A stretch of DNA of 44,691 bases from M1-B18 sp048264125 (GTDB lineage Bacteria > Bacillota > Clostridia > Peptostreptococcales > Natronincolaceae). Shown piece after piece: positions 14,624 through 23,426 of the stretch. The number at the start of each line of letters is the position of its first letter. The first letter of the stretch is position 1. The DNA lies in assembly GCA_048264125.1 (NCBI GenBank), contig JBLXDM010000016.1, forward strand, positions 1 to 44,691. The letters are read 5' to 3'. Below the pieces are notes generated by a model that ran no database searches, was not told where the DNA came from, and saw nothing but the letters and a program-made list of their open reading frames with translations. The position numbers were made by a program, and so were the translations under genes.

Positions 14624-15727
14624 TTAGGCTGATTTATCAACCATAGATTTAGGCTTAGCAAATATCATTCTTCCTGCTGCTGTTTGTAAAACACTGGTTA
14701 CAAGAACATCTATGTTTTTGCCGATGAACTTTTTACCGCTATCAACAACGATCATAGTGCCATCGTCCAAATATGCCAGACCCTGTCCTGATTCCTTACC
14801 GTCTTTTATTACCTGCACCAGCATCTCCTCACCCGGCAGAACAACCGGTTTTACGGCATTAGCCAGTTCGTTGATGTTAAGTACAGGTACCCCTTGAAAT
14901 TCTGCCACTTTATTAAGATTGTAGTCATTTGTCAGCACCTTGCCGTCTAACACCTCAGCCAAACGCAACAGCTTGGTATCTACCTCCGAAAGGTCTTCAA
15001 AATCCTTACTATAAATCTTAACTTCAATATCCAACTCCTTCTGGATTTTATTCAAAATATCCAGACCTCGTCTTCCTCGGTTTCTCTTAAGCGAATCAGA
15101 TGAGTCGGCTATATGCCTTAGCTCCTCTAAAACAAATTCAGGAATTATAAGGGGACCTTCAACAAATCCCGTCTTACATATATCAGCAATTCTTCCATCT
15201 ATAATGACGCTAGTATCTAATATCTTTGGATAAGATTTATTTTCCTTTTTATTTCCTTTTTCCTTACTCATATTCTTTTTGAAAACCGACTGCAAGCTGG
15301 TAATTTCGTCGATCTTCTTGGTTGCTATTCTTGCACCAAGATATCCCATAAATATATGCAGCACCGCAGAAACAATAGTTCCTACAAAGGGAATGGGTAT
15401 ATTATATAGCAACTGACTGATCAAATAAGCAATGAACAAACCTATTATCATTCCTACAGAGCCTAATACCACATTTACCATTGGTACATTTGCCAGCTCC
15501 TTTTCAACCCAGTTTACAGTGCTTCTGCCTAGATTGATTAACCAAGGGGTAATTAAGAAAAAGATAATACCACTTAATAAAGATGATAAAATAATTCCGG
15601 TAACATAAGCTGCTAGGTTTGATAGAACACTCTCAAGCGCCATGATATTAATAACGTATACAAATAAAGCTAAACCTAAAAAAGAACCTAATACTGTTAA
15701 TACTCCTCTAATGATTTTATTAATCAT
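14624..15727 (-). CDS. yacL: Membrane-bound PIN and TRAM domain protein, YacL-like
   Basis: The 367-aa protein has four TM segments in the first ~130 residues, a PIN nuclease domain beginning at PKILDTSVIIDGRIADIC with further acidic residues in FVLEELRHIAD, DTKLLRLAEVL and VLTNDYNLNKVA, and a C-terminal TRAM domain (VLPGEEMLVQVIKDGKESGQ to MIVVDSGKKFIG). This is the YacL architecture, usually next to carD/disA/ispD in Firmicutes. It is presumed a membrane-tethered ribonuclease, with the substrate unknown. ACCTCC-complement ribosome site AGGAGGTGG precedes the ATG. Confidence 0.92.
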   Translation of the reverse strand: MINKIIRGVLTVLGSFLGLALFVYVINIMALESVLSNLAAYVTGIILSSLLSGIIFFLITPWLINLGRSTVNWVEKELANVPMVNVVLGSVGMIIGLFIAYLISQLLYNIPIPFVGTIVSAVLHIFMGYLGARIATKKIDEITSLQSVFKKNMSKEKGNKKENKSYPKILDTSVIIDGRIADICKTGFVEGPLIIPEFVLEELRHIADSSDSLKRNRGRRGLDILNKIQKELDIEVKIYSKDFEDLSEVDTKLLRLAEVLDGKVLTNDYNLNKVAEFQGVPVLNINELANAVKPVVLPGEEMLVQVIKDGKESGQGLAYLDDGTMIVVDSGKKFIGKNIDVLVTSVLQTAAGRMIFAKPKSMVDKSA

Positions 15728-15848
15728 TCAACCACCTCCTATCTTCATTATTCCCATTTTTTTGTTTTTTAAAATAAGTTGAATAAAAACTTATATATTT
15801 AGTGCTTAAAAGTAAAATTATTATAAGCTAAAAAGTGAGTTCTTATTT

Positions 15849-15877
15849 ATTGTCGTAGATAATCTAGGAAATGTCAA
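15849..15877 (-). promoter_or_regulatory. Sigma-A promoter for yacL
   Basis: On the minus strand TTGACA (15877-15872), a 17-bp spacer and GACAAT (15854-15849) lie in the 250-bp gap between carD and yacL. The leader would be ~115 nt and AT-rich, without an obvious stable structure. Confidence 0.55.
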
Positions 15878-15979
15878 GCAAAGTCAGTCGACCTTTTAGC
15901 CTATTTTTCCTTATTTAATAAACATTTTATCAATATTTAATATTTATAAAATTAACAAAATCAATATTTAATAGGATAT

Positions 15980-16456
15980 TTATTTTATGGCCTCTTCAAC
16001 CGTAGCCATGATATCCGCATCAGAGTTACCTGTTGCAAGAATTAATTCACTTATTAAAATTTGTCTTGCATTGCTAAGGATCTTCCTTTCGCCGGTGGAT
16101 AGTGTTTTTTCACGATCCCTAAGGGTCAAATTTCTCACAACCTCTGCCACCTCAAAAATATCACCGGTTTTCAGTTGGTCCATATTCGCACGATATCTTC
16201 TGTTCCAATTTTGAGGCATTTTGGTTTCATTAGCCTCCAGTACAGCAAATACACTTTCAACCTCATGACTGCTGATTACCTGTCGAATACCGATGCCATC
16301 GATAGTGTCCAAAGGAATCATTACCTTCATTTCATCTAAAGGCATTCGCATAATGTAGTATTTTCTTCTTGTCCCAAGTATCTCCTTTTCTTCGATGGCT
16401 TCAATAACACCAGCACCATGCATTGGATATACGATTTTATCCCCGATATTAAACAT
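15980..16456 (-). CDS. carD: CarD family transcriptional regulator
   Basis: The protein is 158 aa. The N-terminal Tudor-like RNAP-interaction domain is visible as GDKIVYPMHGAGVIEAIEEK and YYIMRMPLDEMKVMIPLD; the C-terminal part is helical (REKTLSTGERKILSNARQIL). CarD binds the RNA polymerase beta subunit and stabilises open promoter complexes, notably at rRNA promoters, in several phyla. It has its own sigma-A promoter (16495-16523). Confidence 0.93.
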   Translation of the reverse strand: MFNIGDKIVYPMHGAGVIEAIEEKEILGTRRKYYIMRMPLDEMKVMIPLDTIDGIGIRQVISSHEVESVFAVLEANETKMPQNWNRRYRANMDQLKTGDIFEVAEVVRNLTLRDREKTLSTGERKILSNARQILISELILATGNSDADIMATVEEAIK

Positions 16457-16494
16457 AGTATAAACCTCCTAATTGGCTATATTACATCATAATA

Positions 16495-16523
16495 AGTATA
16501 CAACAGCAGAGTTAAAATGTCAA
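16495..16523 (-). promoter_or_regulatory. Sigma-A promoter for carD
   Basis: On the minus strand TTGACA (16523-16518), a 17-bp spacer and TATACT (16500-16495) give a near-consensus promoter with about 38 bp to the start codon. Confidence 0.75.
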
Positions 16524-16680
16524 ACAAATTAATTATTTTATCACACCGCATAATAGTTGTCAATCGAAATTTTTATTTTTTATTATTTTTTATTTGCATA
16601 ACCTGACTGTCATAGGCCATACAACTCGTAGTCCCATAGCCATAATTTTATTATATCCTTTAAAATCCAAATACATCTAA

Positions 16681-16710
16681 TTGACAAGGAAAATAACATA
16701 TCAGTATAAT
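16681..16710 (+). promoter_or_regulatory. Sigma-A promoter for the 129-aa plus-strand gene
   Basis: TTGACA (16681-16686), an 18-bp spacer and TATAAT (16705-16710) match the consensus exactly. It is divergent from carD; the ~150 bp between the two promoters is T-rich and holds nothing else I can identify. Confidence 0.8.
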
Positions 16711-16755
16711 GTTGATTAGAGCTAATAAAAACTATACTCATGAGGGGTTGAATAT

Positions 16756-17145
16756 ATGAAAAACTTATCAGATTTTCAGTCAAAGGTGGACGAGGTCCTA
16801 GTTCGTCATAGGAGCATTTTAGACGTACTAACAAAGTTTCAGGAGAGCTCAGCAAAGGTCAATAGAGCTGTTGCCAAATCAGCTACATATTGCGGCTGTA
16901 TTGAAATTCATACTGAAAAGCACGACATTCCACAGGACGCTACATTTTCAGAGTTAAAAAATTTTGTTGGACATCATATTGAAGGTGCATTGTGCGATAT
17001 CTGTCATGAAAAAATTGAGCAGGAGCTGGCTAATAATCTCTTTTACCTTACTACCCTGTGTAATTTATTTAATATTGACATGACAGAAATGACCAATAAG
17101 CATTATGAACAGTTAAACACTCTGGGAAAATACGGTCTGCTTTAA
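16756..17145 (+). CDS. Conserved clostridial small helical protein, MazG-like pattern
   Basis: The 129-aa protein has no signal peptide or TM. It is largely helical, with a central AKSATYCGCIEIHTEK segment and a C-terminal KIEQELANNLFYLTTLCNLF-NIDM pattern reminiscent of the last helices of MazG-like nucleotide pyrophosphohydrolases, where the equivalent motif is usually ELGDVLFYL; the Asp is Asn here. I have a weak recollection that relatives carry a DUF1573 label. A perfect sigma-A promoter, GAGGGG ribosome site 8 nt before ATG and a terminator at 17158-17182 show an expressed monocistron on the strand opposite its neighbours. Function unknown. Confidence 0.7.
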   Translation: MKNLSDFQSKVDEVLVRHRSILDVLTKFQESSAKVNRAVAKSATYCGCIEIHTEKHDIPQDATFSELKNFVGHHIEGALCDICHEKIEQELANNLFYLTTLCNLFNIDMTEMTNKHYEQLNTLGKYGLL

Positions 17146-17157
17146 ATGAATTTAAAT

Positions 17158-17182
17158 AAGCCCCGGAAAAATTCCGGGGCTT
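17158..17182. terminator. Bidirectional terminator between the 129-aa gene and disA
   Basis: AAGCCCCGGAA-AAA-TTCCGGGGCTT is a near-perfect stem followed by TGCTTTTGTTT on the plus strand, and TATTTAAATT on the minus strand. It serves the convergent ends of both genes. Confidence 0.85.
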
Positions 17183-17190
17183 GCTTTTGT

Positions 17191-18267
17191 TTATATGTGG
17201 CGTCCCAGCATTACCTGCTCCTGCAATCTCCGCAGGCCTTCTTTTATTGCCCTGGCCCTTACCTCACCAATTCCTTCTACATCATCTAGCTTCTCTATTG
17301 AGGCCTGAAGTATTTTTTGCAGACCACCAAATTGCTTAACCAGGTTTTCTATAACCGAAGCCGGCAGTCTTGGTATTCTGCTTAATATTCTGTAGCCCTT
17401 AGGCGAGAGATTTGCATCTAATGCCGCTAAGGTGCTTTCATAGCCCAAAATTCTGGAAAAGGAGGATAGGTCCAGCAGTTCCTCAGAGGACAGCAGCTTT
17501 ATCTGCTTCTGGACCCCTACGTAGTCCAGCTCCGGATTTTTGTTGTAATCGTATACGACATATTTTCCGTCCTCTTTAACATTCCCCACCAGCTCATCCA
17601 GCTGCATACTCACCAGTATTCCTTCATTCCCCAGCTCACTGATGAAGCGCTCTATTTCCTTTACTATTCGCATTACCATTTCTGTTCTTTGCAGCACTAC
17701 CACCACATCATAAAGCGTCACCAAATCTTCAAATTCCAACGCACTGAGGTTGCTCATTGCTTGGTCCAGCACCGACTTATATTTTTCCAGGGTTTGTATA
17801 GCCTGGTTTGCCTTTGTCAGAATCCTTCCGGTGTCCTGCACAATATACTTTGTATTGCCTTGATATAGGGTAATGATATTTCTTCTCTGCGATATAGATA
17901 TTACTGTCTCGCCTGTTTCCTTCGCCACCCTTTCAGCTATACGATGCCTGATACCTGTTTCTGAGGTTGAAATTGTTGGATCAGGTATTAATTGCGTATT
18001 GGCATAGAGTATCTTCTTATTATCATTGCTTAATATTATGGCACCATCCATTTTTGCCAGCTCATATATATATGCCGGTGAAAAATCAATATTTATATAG
18101 AAGCCTCCATCCACAAGATTCAATACAGGCTCGCTATCACCGAATACGATCAAGGCCCCCATCTTACCCCTTAAAATATTTTCGAGACCTTCCCTCAGAG
18201 GTGTGCCTGGAGCAACCATTCTAATTGCCTCTATCAACTGTTTTTGCCTTTTTTCCTCTTCCTTCAA
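17191..18267 (-). CDS. disA: DNA integrity scanning protein DisA, diadenylate cyclase
   Basis: DisA makes c-di-AMP from two ATP and pauses at branched DNA. The 358-aa protein has the DAC domain with DGAIILSNDNKKILYANTQL (DGA motif) and TGIRHRIAERVAKETGE (RHR motif), a helical spine, and a C-terminal helix-hairpin-helix segment (LDDVEGIGEVRARAIKEGL). The start is a TTG at 18265-18267 after GGGGGAGGT. It follows radA, the order also used in Bacilli, as the last gene of the ctsR operon string. Confidence 0.96.
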   Translation of the reverse strand: MKEEEKRQKQLIEAIRMVAPGTPLREGLENILRGKMGALIVFGDSEPVLNLVDGGFYINIDFSPAYIYELAKMDGAIILSNDNKKILYANTQLIPDPTISTSETGIRHRIAERVAKETGETVISISQRRNIITLYQGNTKYIVQDTGRILTKANQAIQTLEKYKSVLDQAMSNLSALEFEDLVTLYDVVVVLQRTEMVMRIVKEIERFISELGNEGILVSMQLDELVGNVKEDGKYVVYDYNKNPELDYVGVQKQIKLLSSEELLDLSSFSRILGYESTLAALDANLSPKGYRILSRIPRLPASVIENLVKQFGGLQKILQASIEKLDDVEGIGEVRARAIKEGLRRLQEQVMLGRHI

Positions 18268-18354
18268 CTGAATACTACCTCCCCCTAAGGAACTTATATT
18301 TATTACCTGCTATTTTTACCTAAAAAACAAATAATGAAACCATTATTCTTTAAT

Positions 18355-19719
18355 TTATTCTATTAATTTTATAGCCTCTTGTAGATTATTTACGGATAAT
18401 ATTTTTATATTATTACTTTCATCGAGTTTATTATTATTTTTCCTGGGCAATATTATCCTCTTAAAGCCCAGCTTATGGGCCTCCCTAATCATCTTATCCG
18501 TATGGGAGACAGGTCTTAAATCTGCTGTCAGGCTTATCTCTCCCACCATGATGATTTCCCTTGTGGCTACGGGTATCCCCCTCAGGCTTGAATAGATGGC
18601 GGCAGCAATGCCTAGGTCTGCAAAGGTGCCCTCCAGCTTAAGCCCCCCTACTACATTAATATAAATGTCAAAGTTCACTAAGGGAAGTCCCATTTTTTTC
18701 TCCAGCACCGCTATGATCATATTCAGTCTATTGATATCCACACCAACAGCGGTTCTCCTTGGGAATCCCGTGTTGGTGGGTGTAACCAAAGCCTGTATCT
18801 CCAAAAGAATAGGCCTAGTGCCCTCCATAGTGGCTATAACAACAGCCCCCTCAGCCTCAGGATTTATTGACTCCAAAAAAATTGCCGAAGGATTTGAAAC
18901 CTCCATAAGCCCCTGCTCTGCCATTTCAAATATACCAATTTCACTGGTGGTCCCAAATCTGTTTTTTAGGGCTCTTAAAATTCTAAAATCCTGAGTTCTC
19001 TCACCCTCAAAATGCAGCACGGTATCCACCATATGCTCCAGAACCCTTGGCCCTGCCAGCTCCCCCTGCTTTGTTACATGGGCAACTAAAAATATCGGTA
19101 TATTTTTGCTTTTTCCTATCCGCATAAGGTTGTTAACACATTCCTTCACCTGAGATACGCTTCCGGGTGCAGAGGATAGCTCTGATTGATACAGGGTTTG
19201 TACAGAATCTATGATCACAAAAACCGGCAGCATTTCATTAATATAGCCCTCTATTATTTCCACGTTAGTTTCGGAAACGATAAAAAGGTCGTCCGCCTGA
19301 GCATCAAGCCTTTCGGCTCTCATCTTTATCTGTTCCTCCGACTCCTCACCAGATACGTATAATACTGCACCATATTTTCTTGCAATATTACTGCCGGTCT
19401 GTAATATGAGGGTTGACTTACCTATCCCGGGCTCTCCTGAAATAAGAGTTAATGCGCCTCTAACAAGCCCTCCACCTAAAACTCGATTAAGCTCCGTTAT
19501 TTCTGTATTATATCTTTCATATGCACCGGACTTTACATTTTTTATAGATTGTGGCTTTGTTTTTCCTTCAGTAGTAGTGGACCTTTTGAAATCCTTTTTA
19601 GCAAGGACAAGCTCCTCCTCCATTGAATTCCATTGATCACAGCCGGGGCACTTTCCCACCCACTTGGGACTATCGTAGCCACAGGATTGACATATAAAAC
19701 TGGTTTTACTCTTCCCCAT
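18355..19719 (-). CDS. radA: DNA repair protein RadA (Sms)
   Basis: RadA is a RecA-like ATPase/helicase acting in branch migration during recombination. It has an N-terminal C4 zinc finger (CQSCGYDSPKWVGKCPGC), Walker A GEPGIGKST, the diagnostic RadA motif KNRFG, and a C-terminal Lon-protease-like domain. The ATG at 19717-19719 is preferred to an upstream one at 19758 because it starts at the zinc finger as in relatives (454 aa) and has GGTGAT just before it. It lies between clpC and disA. Confidence 0.95.
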   Translation of the reverse strand: MGKSKTSFICQSCGYDSPKWVGKCPGCDQWNSMEEELVLAKKDFKRSTTTEGKTKPQSIKNVKSGAYERYNTEITELNRVLGGGLVRGALTLISGEPGIGKSTLILQTGSNIARKYGAVLYVSGEESEEQIKMRAERLDAQADDLFIVSETNVEIIEGYINEMLPVFVIIDSVQTLYQSELSSAPGSVSQVKECVNNLMRIGKSKNIPIFLVAHVTKQGELAGPRVLEHMVDTVLHFEGERTQDFRILRALKNRFGTTSEIGIFEMAEQGLMEVSNPSAIFLESINPEAEGAVVIATMEGTRPILLEIQALVTPTNTGFPRRTAVGVDINRLNMIIAVLEKKMGLPLVNFDIYINVVGGLKLEGTFADLGIAAAIYSSLRGIPVATREIIMVGEISLTADLRPVSHTDKMIREAHKLGFKRIILPRKNNNKLDESNNIKILSVNNLQEAIKLIE

Positions 19720-19776
19720 ACAATCACCGCCTGTATTATTCTTTTTTAATTGTACCACAGTGGATGACGGTAAAGT

Positions 19777-19936
19777 ATAGTGAATAGTGAATAGTGAATA
19801 GATATCAGAGAATAATGAATACCATAAAAAAAAGGAGCTCCGCCTCTATCTCCTTAGTGCGGCAGCCCCTCTTTTTCACTATTCATTATTCTATTCTTTA
19901 TAAACTAAGCTTTTCTCACTATTCGTTATTCACTAA
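19777..19936. repeat. Inverted heptad-repeat element between clpC and radA
   Basis: One end holds three ATAGTGA heptads (19777-19801) and the other ATTCATT/ATTCGTT/ATTCACT heptads (about 19880-19936) in the opposite orientation, so the ends form an inverted repeat around a terminator. The element enters clpC, whose last codons (TLVNNE, stop) are encoded by it. Confidence 0.65.
19820..19860 (-). terminator. Terminator-like hairpin between clpC and radA
   Basis: On the minus strand AAGGAG and CTCCTT pair around a 12-nt loop and are followed by a run of T. It sits inside the inverted repeat element and could reduce read-through from clpC into radA-disA. Confidence 0.55.
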
Positions 19937-22375
19937 GGTTTTGCTCACTATCACCAATTCATTATCCTTTACATCCACCAGTACATTGCTGCCTGCTTGT
20001 ATAGCACCCTTTAGGAATTCCTCCGAGAGCTTATCCTCTATCATTTTTTGAATAGCCCGTTTTAAAGGTCTGGCACCAAATTGGGGATCGAAGCCCTTTT
20101 CTGCAACATGCTCTATAGCCCCAGCACTTACATCAAGTGAGATATTCATTTCCTTAAGTCGTTTGTTTAAGTCCTTCAGCATAAGGTCCACTATCTTTCC
20201 TATATGCTCTCTTTCAAGGCCATGAAAGACGATTATATCGTCTATACGATTCAGGAATTCTGGCCTGAAGGTTCTTCTCAGCTCCTCCATGACATTTTCC
20301 TTCATTTTTTCGTATTCGCTTTTTGCACGATTCTCCTCTGAGGCAACAAAGCCAAGGGTTCTTTGCTTTTTAATCGTATGGGCCCCGACATTTGAGGTCA
20401 TTATTATTACTGTATTTTTAAAATTTACAGTTTTACCCTTGCCGTCGGTAAGCCTCCCATCATCCAGTATTTGAAGCAATATGTTAAATACATCGGGATG
20501 GGCCTTTTCTACCTCATCAAAGAGGACTACAGAATAGGGCTTTCTTCTGACCTTTTCCGTCAGCTGTCCTCCCTCGTCATAGCCTACATATCCCGGTGGC
20601 GATCCGATCAATCTGGACACCGTATGCTTCTCCATGTATTCCGACATATCTATACGGATCATGGCATCCTCTTCACCGAACATTGCCTCTGCTAGAGCTC
20701 TGGAAAGCTCTGTTTTTCCGACTCCTGTAGGTCCCAGGAATACAAAGGAGCCTATAGGCCTTTTGGGATCCTTCAGCCCGACCCTGGCCCTTCTAATGGC
20801 CTTGGAGATTGATGCAACAGCCTCCTCCTGGCCTATTACTCTGTCATGGAGTATCTCCTCCAGCCTCAGCAATCTATCGGATTCCTCCTGTTGCAGCTTA
20901 TTAACCGGAATTCCCGTCCAACTGGAGACAATTCCTGCGATATCCTCTACACCAACAATCAATGGATTTGTTTGGTTTTCACTTTTCCAGTTATTTTTTC
21001 TTTCCGCCAGCTCATCCTTGGCGGACTTCTCCGAATCCCTAAGCTTCGCAGCCCTTTCAAAGTCCTGGATGCTTATAGCCTCCTCCTTTTCCTTCAGAAG
21101 CTGCTCCAGCCTCTCCTCCAGATCCTTAAGATCAGGAGGTGCGGTAACAGCCTTAATTCTGATTTTAGAGGCAGCCTCATCAATAAGGTCAATAGCTTTA
21201 TCTGGCAGAAAACGATCTGTAATATACCTATGGGATAGCTCAGCAGCTGCGGTTAAAGCCTCATCGCTTATTTTTACTCTGTGGTGAGCCTCATATTTGT
21301 CCCTCAGACCCTCCAATATCTTTATGGTGTCCTCAACTGAAGGCTCCTCAATGGTTATGGGCTGAAATCTTCTTTCTAGGGCAGAATCCTTTTCTATATG
21401 CTTTCTATATTCATCAAGGGTAGTGGCACCAATAGCCTGCAGCTCGCTCCTTGCCAGAGCTGGCTTTATAATATTTGAGGCATCAATGGCCCCCTCTGCT
21501 GCACCTGCACCTATAATGGTGTGGATTTCATCGATAAACAGAAGAACATCTCCTGTATTACGGATTTCCTCCATAACCTTCTTCAGTCTCTCCTCAAACT
21601 CGCCTCTATATTTTGCACCAGCCACCATGGATGCTAGATCTAGGGTTACTACCCTTTTATTCCTCAAGACCTCCGGTACATTTCCTTCTACAATTCTTTG
21701 GGCCAGGCCCTCTGCAATCGCTGTTTTACCTACACCAGGCTCACCGATCAAGCAAGGATTATTTTTTGTTCTTCGGCTCAAAACCTGTATTACTCTTTCA
21801 ATTTCCTCAAATCTTCCTATTACAGGGTCCAGCTTCCCCTCCTCCGCGTATTGGTTTAGGTCTCTGCCGAATTGATTCAGAGTAGGTGTTTTTTTTGATT
21901 TTATAACCTCATTTGAATTTGCACCGCTTTTATTGCTGGAATTGTTAAAGAGCTTTATAACCTCGTCCCTAACCTTCTGAAGAGATAAGCCCTTATCCAA
22001 TAATATTTTAGCTCCCACACCTTCACCCTCTCTGATTAGACCCAGTAGAAGATGCTCCGTACCTACATAGTTATGCCCCAGCTCTCGGGCTTCTGCAACG
22101 CTTAATTCGAAAATCCTCTTGGTCCTGGGTGTAAAGCCCAACAGTTCTACATTTTCTTCCCCATATCCAATTAAGGCGATTATCTTTTCCTGTATTTCCG
22201 CCTCACTTATTTGAAGATTTTTTAAAGCCTGAGCTGCTATTCCCTCGCCTTCATTAAGAAGTCCCAGCAACAAATGCTCTGTACCTACGTAATTATGTCC
22301 CCATTGCTTAGCAAACTGCTGTGATAAAATAATTGCCTTTTGAGCTCTTTCTGTAAATTTCCCAAATACTGACAT
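19919..22375 (-). CDS. clpC: ATP-dependent Clp protease ATP-binding subunit ClpC
   Basis: ClpC is a Hsp100 unfoldase that feeds ClpP, and in Firmicutes recognises phospho-arginine marks. It has two N-terminal Clp repeats (AQKAIILSQQF..., GHNYVGTEHLLLGL twice), AAA-1 with GEPGVGKTAI and VLLFIDEIHT, a UVR-type middle domain, and AAA-2 with LGPTGVGKTELSR and a C-terminal D2-small domain. Start ATG 22373-22375 is 7 nt after AGGAGG; a GTG three codons upstream overlaps that ribosome site. Length is 818 aa. The C-terminal NNE lies in a repeat element. It is part of the CtsR-controlled operon. Confidence 0.97.
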   Translation of the reverse strand: MSVFGKFTERAQKAIILSQQFAKQWGHNYVGTEHLLLGLLNEGEGIAAQALKNLQISEAEIQEKIIALIGYGEENVELLGFTPRTKRIFELSVAEARELGHNYVGTEHLLLGLIREGEGVGAKILLDKGLSLQKVRDEVIKLFNNSSNKSGANSNEVIKSKKTPTLNQFGRDLNQYAEEGKLDPVIGRFEEIERVIQVLSRRTKNNPCLIGEPGVGKTAIAEGLAQRIVEGNVPEVLRNKRVVTLDLASMVAGAKYRGEFEERLKKVMEEIRNTGDVLLFIDEIHTIIGAGAAEGAIDASNIIKPALARSELQAIGATTLDEYRKHIEKDSALERRFQPITIEEPSVEDTIKILEGLRDKYEAHHRVKISDEALTAAAELSHRYITDRFLPDKAIDLIDEAASKIRIKAVTAPPDLKDLEERLEQLLKEKEEAISIQDFERAAKLRDSEKSAKDELAERKNNWKSENQTNPLIVGVEDIAGIVSSWTGIPVNKLQQEESDRLLRLEEILHDRVIGQEEAVASISKAIRRARVGLKDPKRPIGSFVFLGPTGVGKTELSRALAEAMFGEEDAMIRIDMSEYMEKHTVSRLIGSPPGYVGYDEGGQLTEKVRRKPYSVVLFDEVEKAHPDVFNILLQILDDGRLTDGKGKTVNFKNTVIIMTSNVGAHTIKKQRTLGFVASEENRAKSEYEKMKENVMEELRRTFRPEFLNRIDDIIVFHGLEREHIGKIVDLMLKDLNKRLKEMNISLDVSAGAIEHVAEKGFDPQFGARPLKRAIQKMIEDKLSEEFLKGAIQAGSNVLVDVKDNELVIVSKTLVNNE

Positions 22376-22392
22376 TGTAAACACCTCCTAAG

Positions 22393-23415
22393 CTATATGC
22401 TTCTTCTTATTAATTCTGCTCTCTTTTTATCCCTTTCATGCTCACCAATTTCTCCACCAAATTGCTTCTGTATATAACCAGCCTGTATCATAATCATCAG
22501 CTCATTTAGCTGCTGCAGGCTAATATCATTTATAAGCTTTAAATTTACTCCCAGCTTTAGGTCTGAGATTAATTTCATGGCCTCGTTGCTGGTTATCAAC
22601 CTGGCATTCTTCAGAAGACCATAGGACCTAAAAATTCTGTCCTCCAGTTCAACCGGTCTTTCAACATATAGGTTTTCCCTCAGAGCTCTTTCTTGTTGAA
22701 CTATCTGCCTGACAACATCCTGGAGATTCTTAATGATTTCCTCCTCCGTCAAGCCTAGCGTAATTTGATTGGAAATCTGATATATATTTCCTGTAAATTC
22801 AGTTCCCTCACCATGAATACCCCGCACCGCCAGACCAATCTGTCCGGCAATTTTTATAACATTGTTCATGTATCCCGTCATATTCAATACCGGCAGATGC
22901 ATCATGACAGATGCCCTGATGCCGGTTCCAACATTTGTTGGGCAGGAGGTCAGATAACCCAGTCTTTCATTAAAAGCATAATTGACCCTTTCCTCAATTA
23001 AGTCGTCTATTTTATTTGCGAGGTCCCAGCCTTCTGTCAGCTGAAGCCCCGGCAGCATGCACTGAATCCTGATGTGATCCTCCTCGTTTATCATAATGCT
23101 TAAAGCTTCGTCATTATTCACCAGCAGAGCGCCAATATCATTGTGTTTTAATAAATCCGTACTTATAAGGTTGCTTTCCACATAATTCATCTTTTCTAGT
23201 TTGTTAAGGCTGTTAATCTCAATCAAGCTAAATTCATTTTTCAAGGAGGCGTTCCCCTCAATCACTGCATCATATACTCTGTTTATAATTTCCCTCCCCT
23301 GAGGCTCCTTCAAGCTTTGGGGAAAGGGTGTGGCTTCTATATTTCTAGCTAATCTAATCCTACTGCTTATAACTACATCCGAATCGGGGCCCGTTTCCTT
23401 CAACCATTTAGGCAT
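22393..23415 (-). CDS. mcsB: Protein-arginine kinase McsB
   Basis: McsB phosphorylates arginines on proteins, tagging them for ClpCP, and relieves CtsR repression. The 340-aa guanido-kinase-like domain has VVISSRIRLARNIEATPFP at the N-terminus, EDHIRIQCMLPG and GYLTSCPTNVGTGIRASVM in the ATP-phosphagen kinase signature region (with the CPTNVGTG loop). It starts after AGGAGGG and is followed 17 bp later by clpC. McsA, encoded just upstream, is its activator. Confidence 0.96.
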   Translation of the reverse strand: MPKWLKETGPDSDVVISSRIRLARNIEATPFPQSLKEPQGREIINRVYDAVIEGNASLKNEFSLIEINSLNKLEKMNYVESNLISTDLLKHNDIGALLVNNDEALSIMINEEDHIRIQCMLPGLQLTEGWDLANKIDDLIEERVNYAFNERLGYLTSCPTNVGTGIRASVMMHLPVLNMTGYMNNVIKIAGQIGLAVRGIHGEGTEFTGNIYQISNQITLGLTEEEIIKNLQDVVRQIVQQERALRENLYVERPVELEDRIFRSYGLLKNARLITSNEAMKLISDLKLGVNLKLINDISLQQLNELMIMIQAGYIQKQFGGEIGEHERDKKRAELIRRSI

Positions 23416-23426
23416 AGCTATCCCTC

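Noticed and set aside
16610..16855. Minus-strand 81-codon frame upstream of carD
   Set aside because: It overlaps a perfect plus-strand promoter and gene start, and lacks a ribosome site.
20634..21287. Plus-strand reading frame (217 codons) over clpC
   Set aside because: Antisense to the conserved AAA domains of ClpC; Ser/Leu-rich translation typical of a shadow frame.
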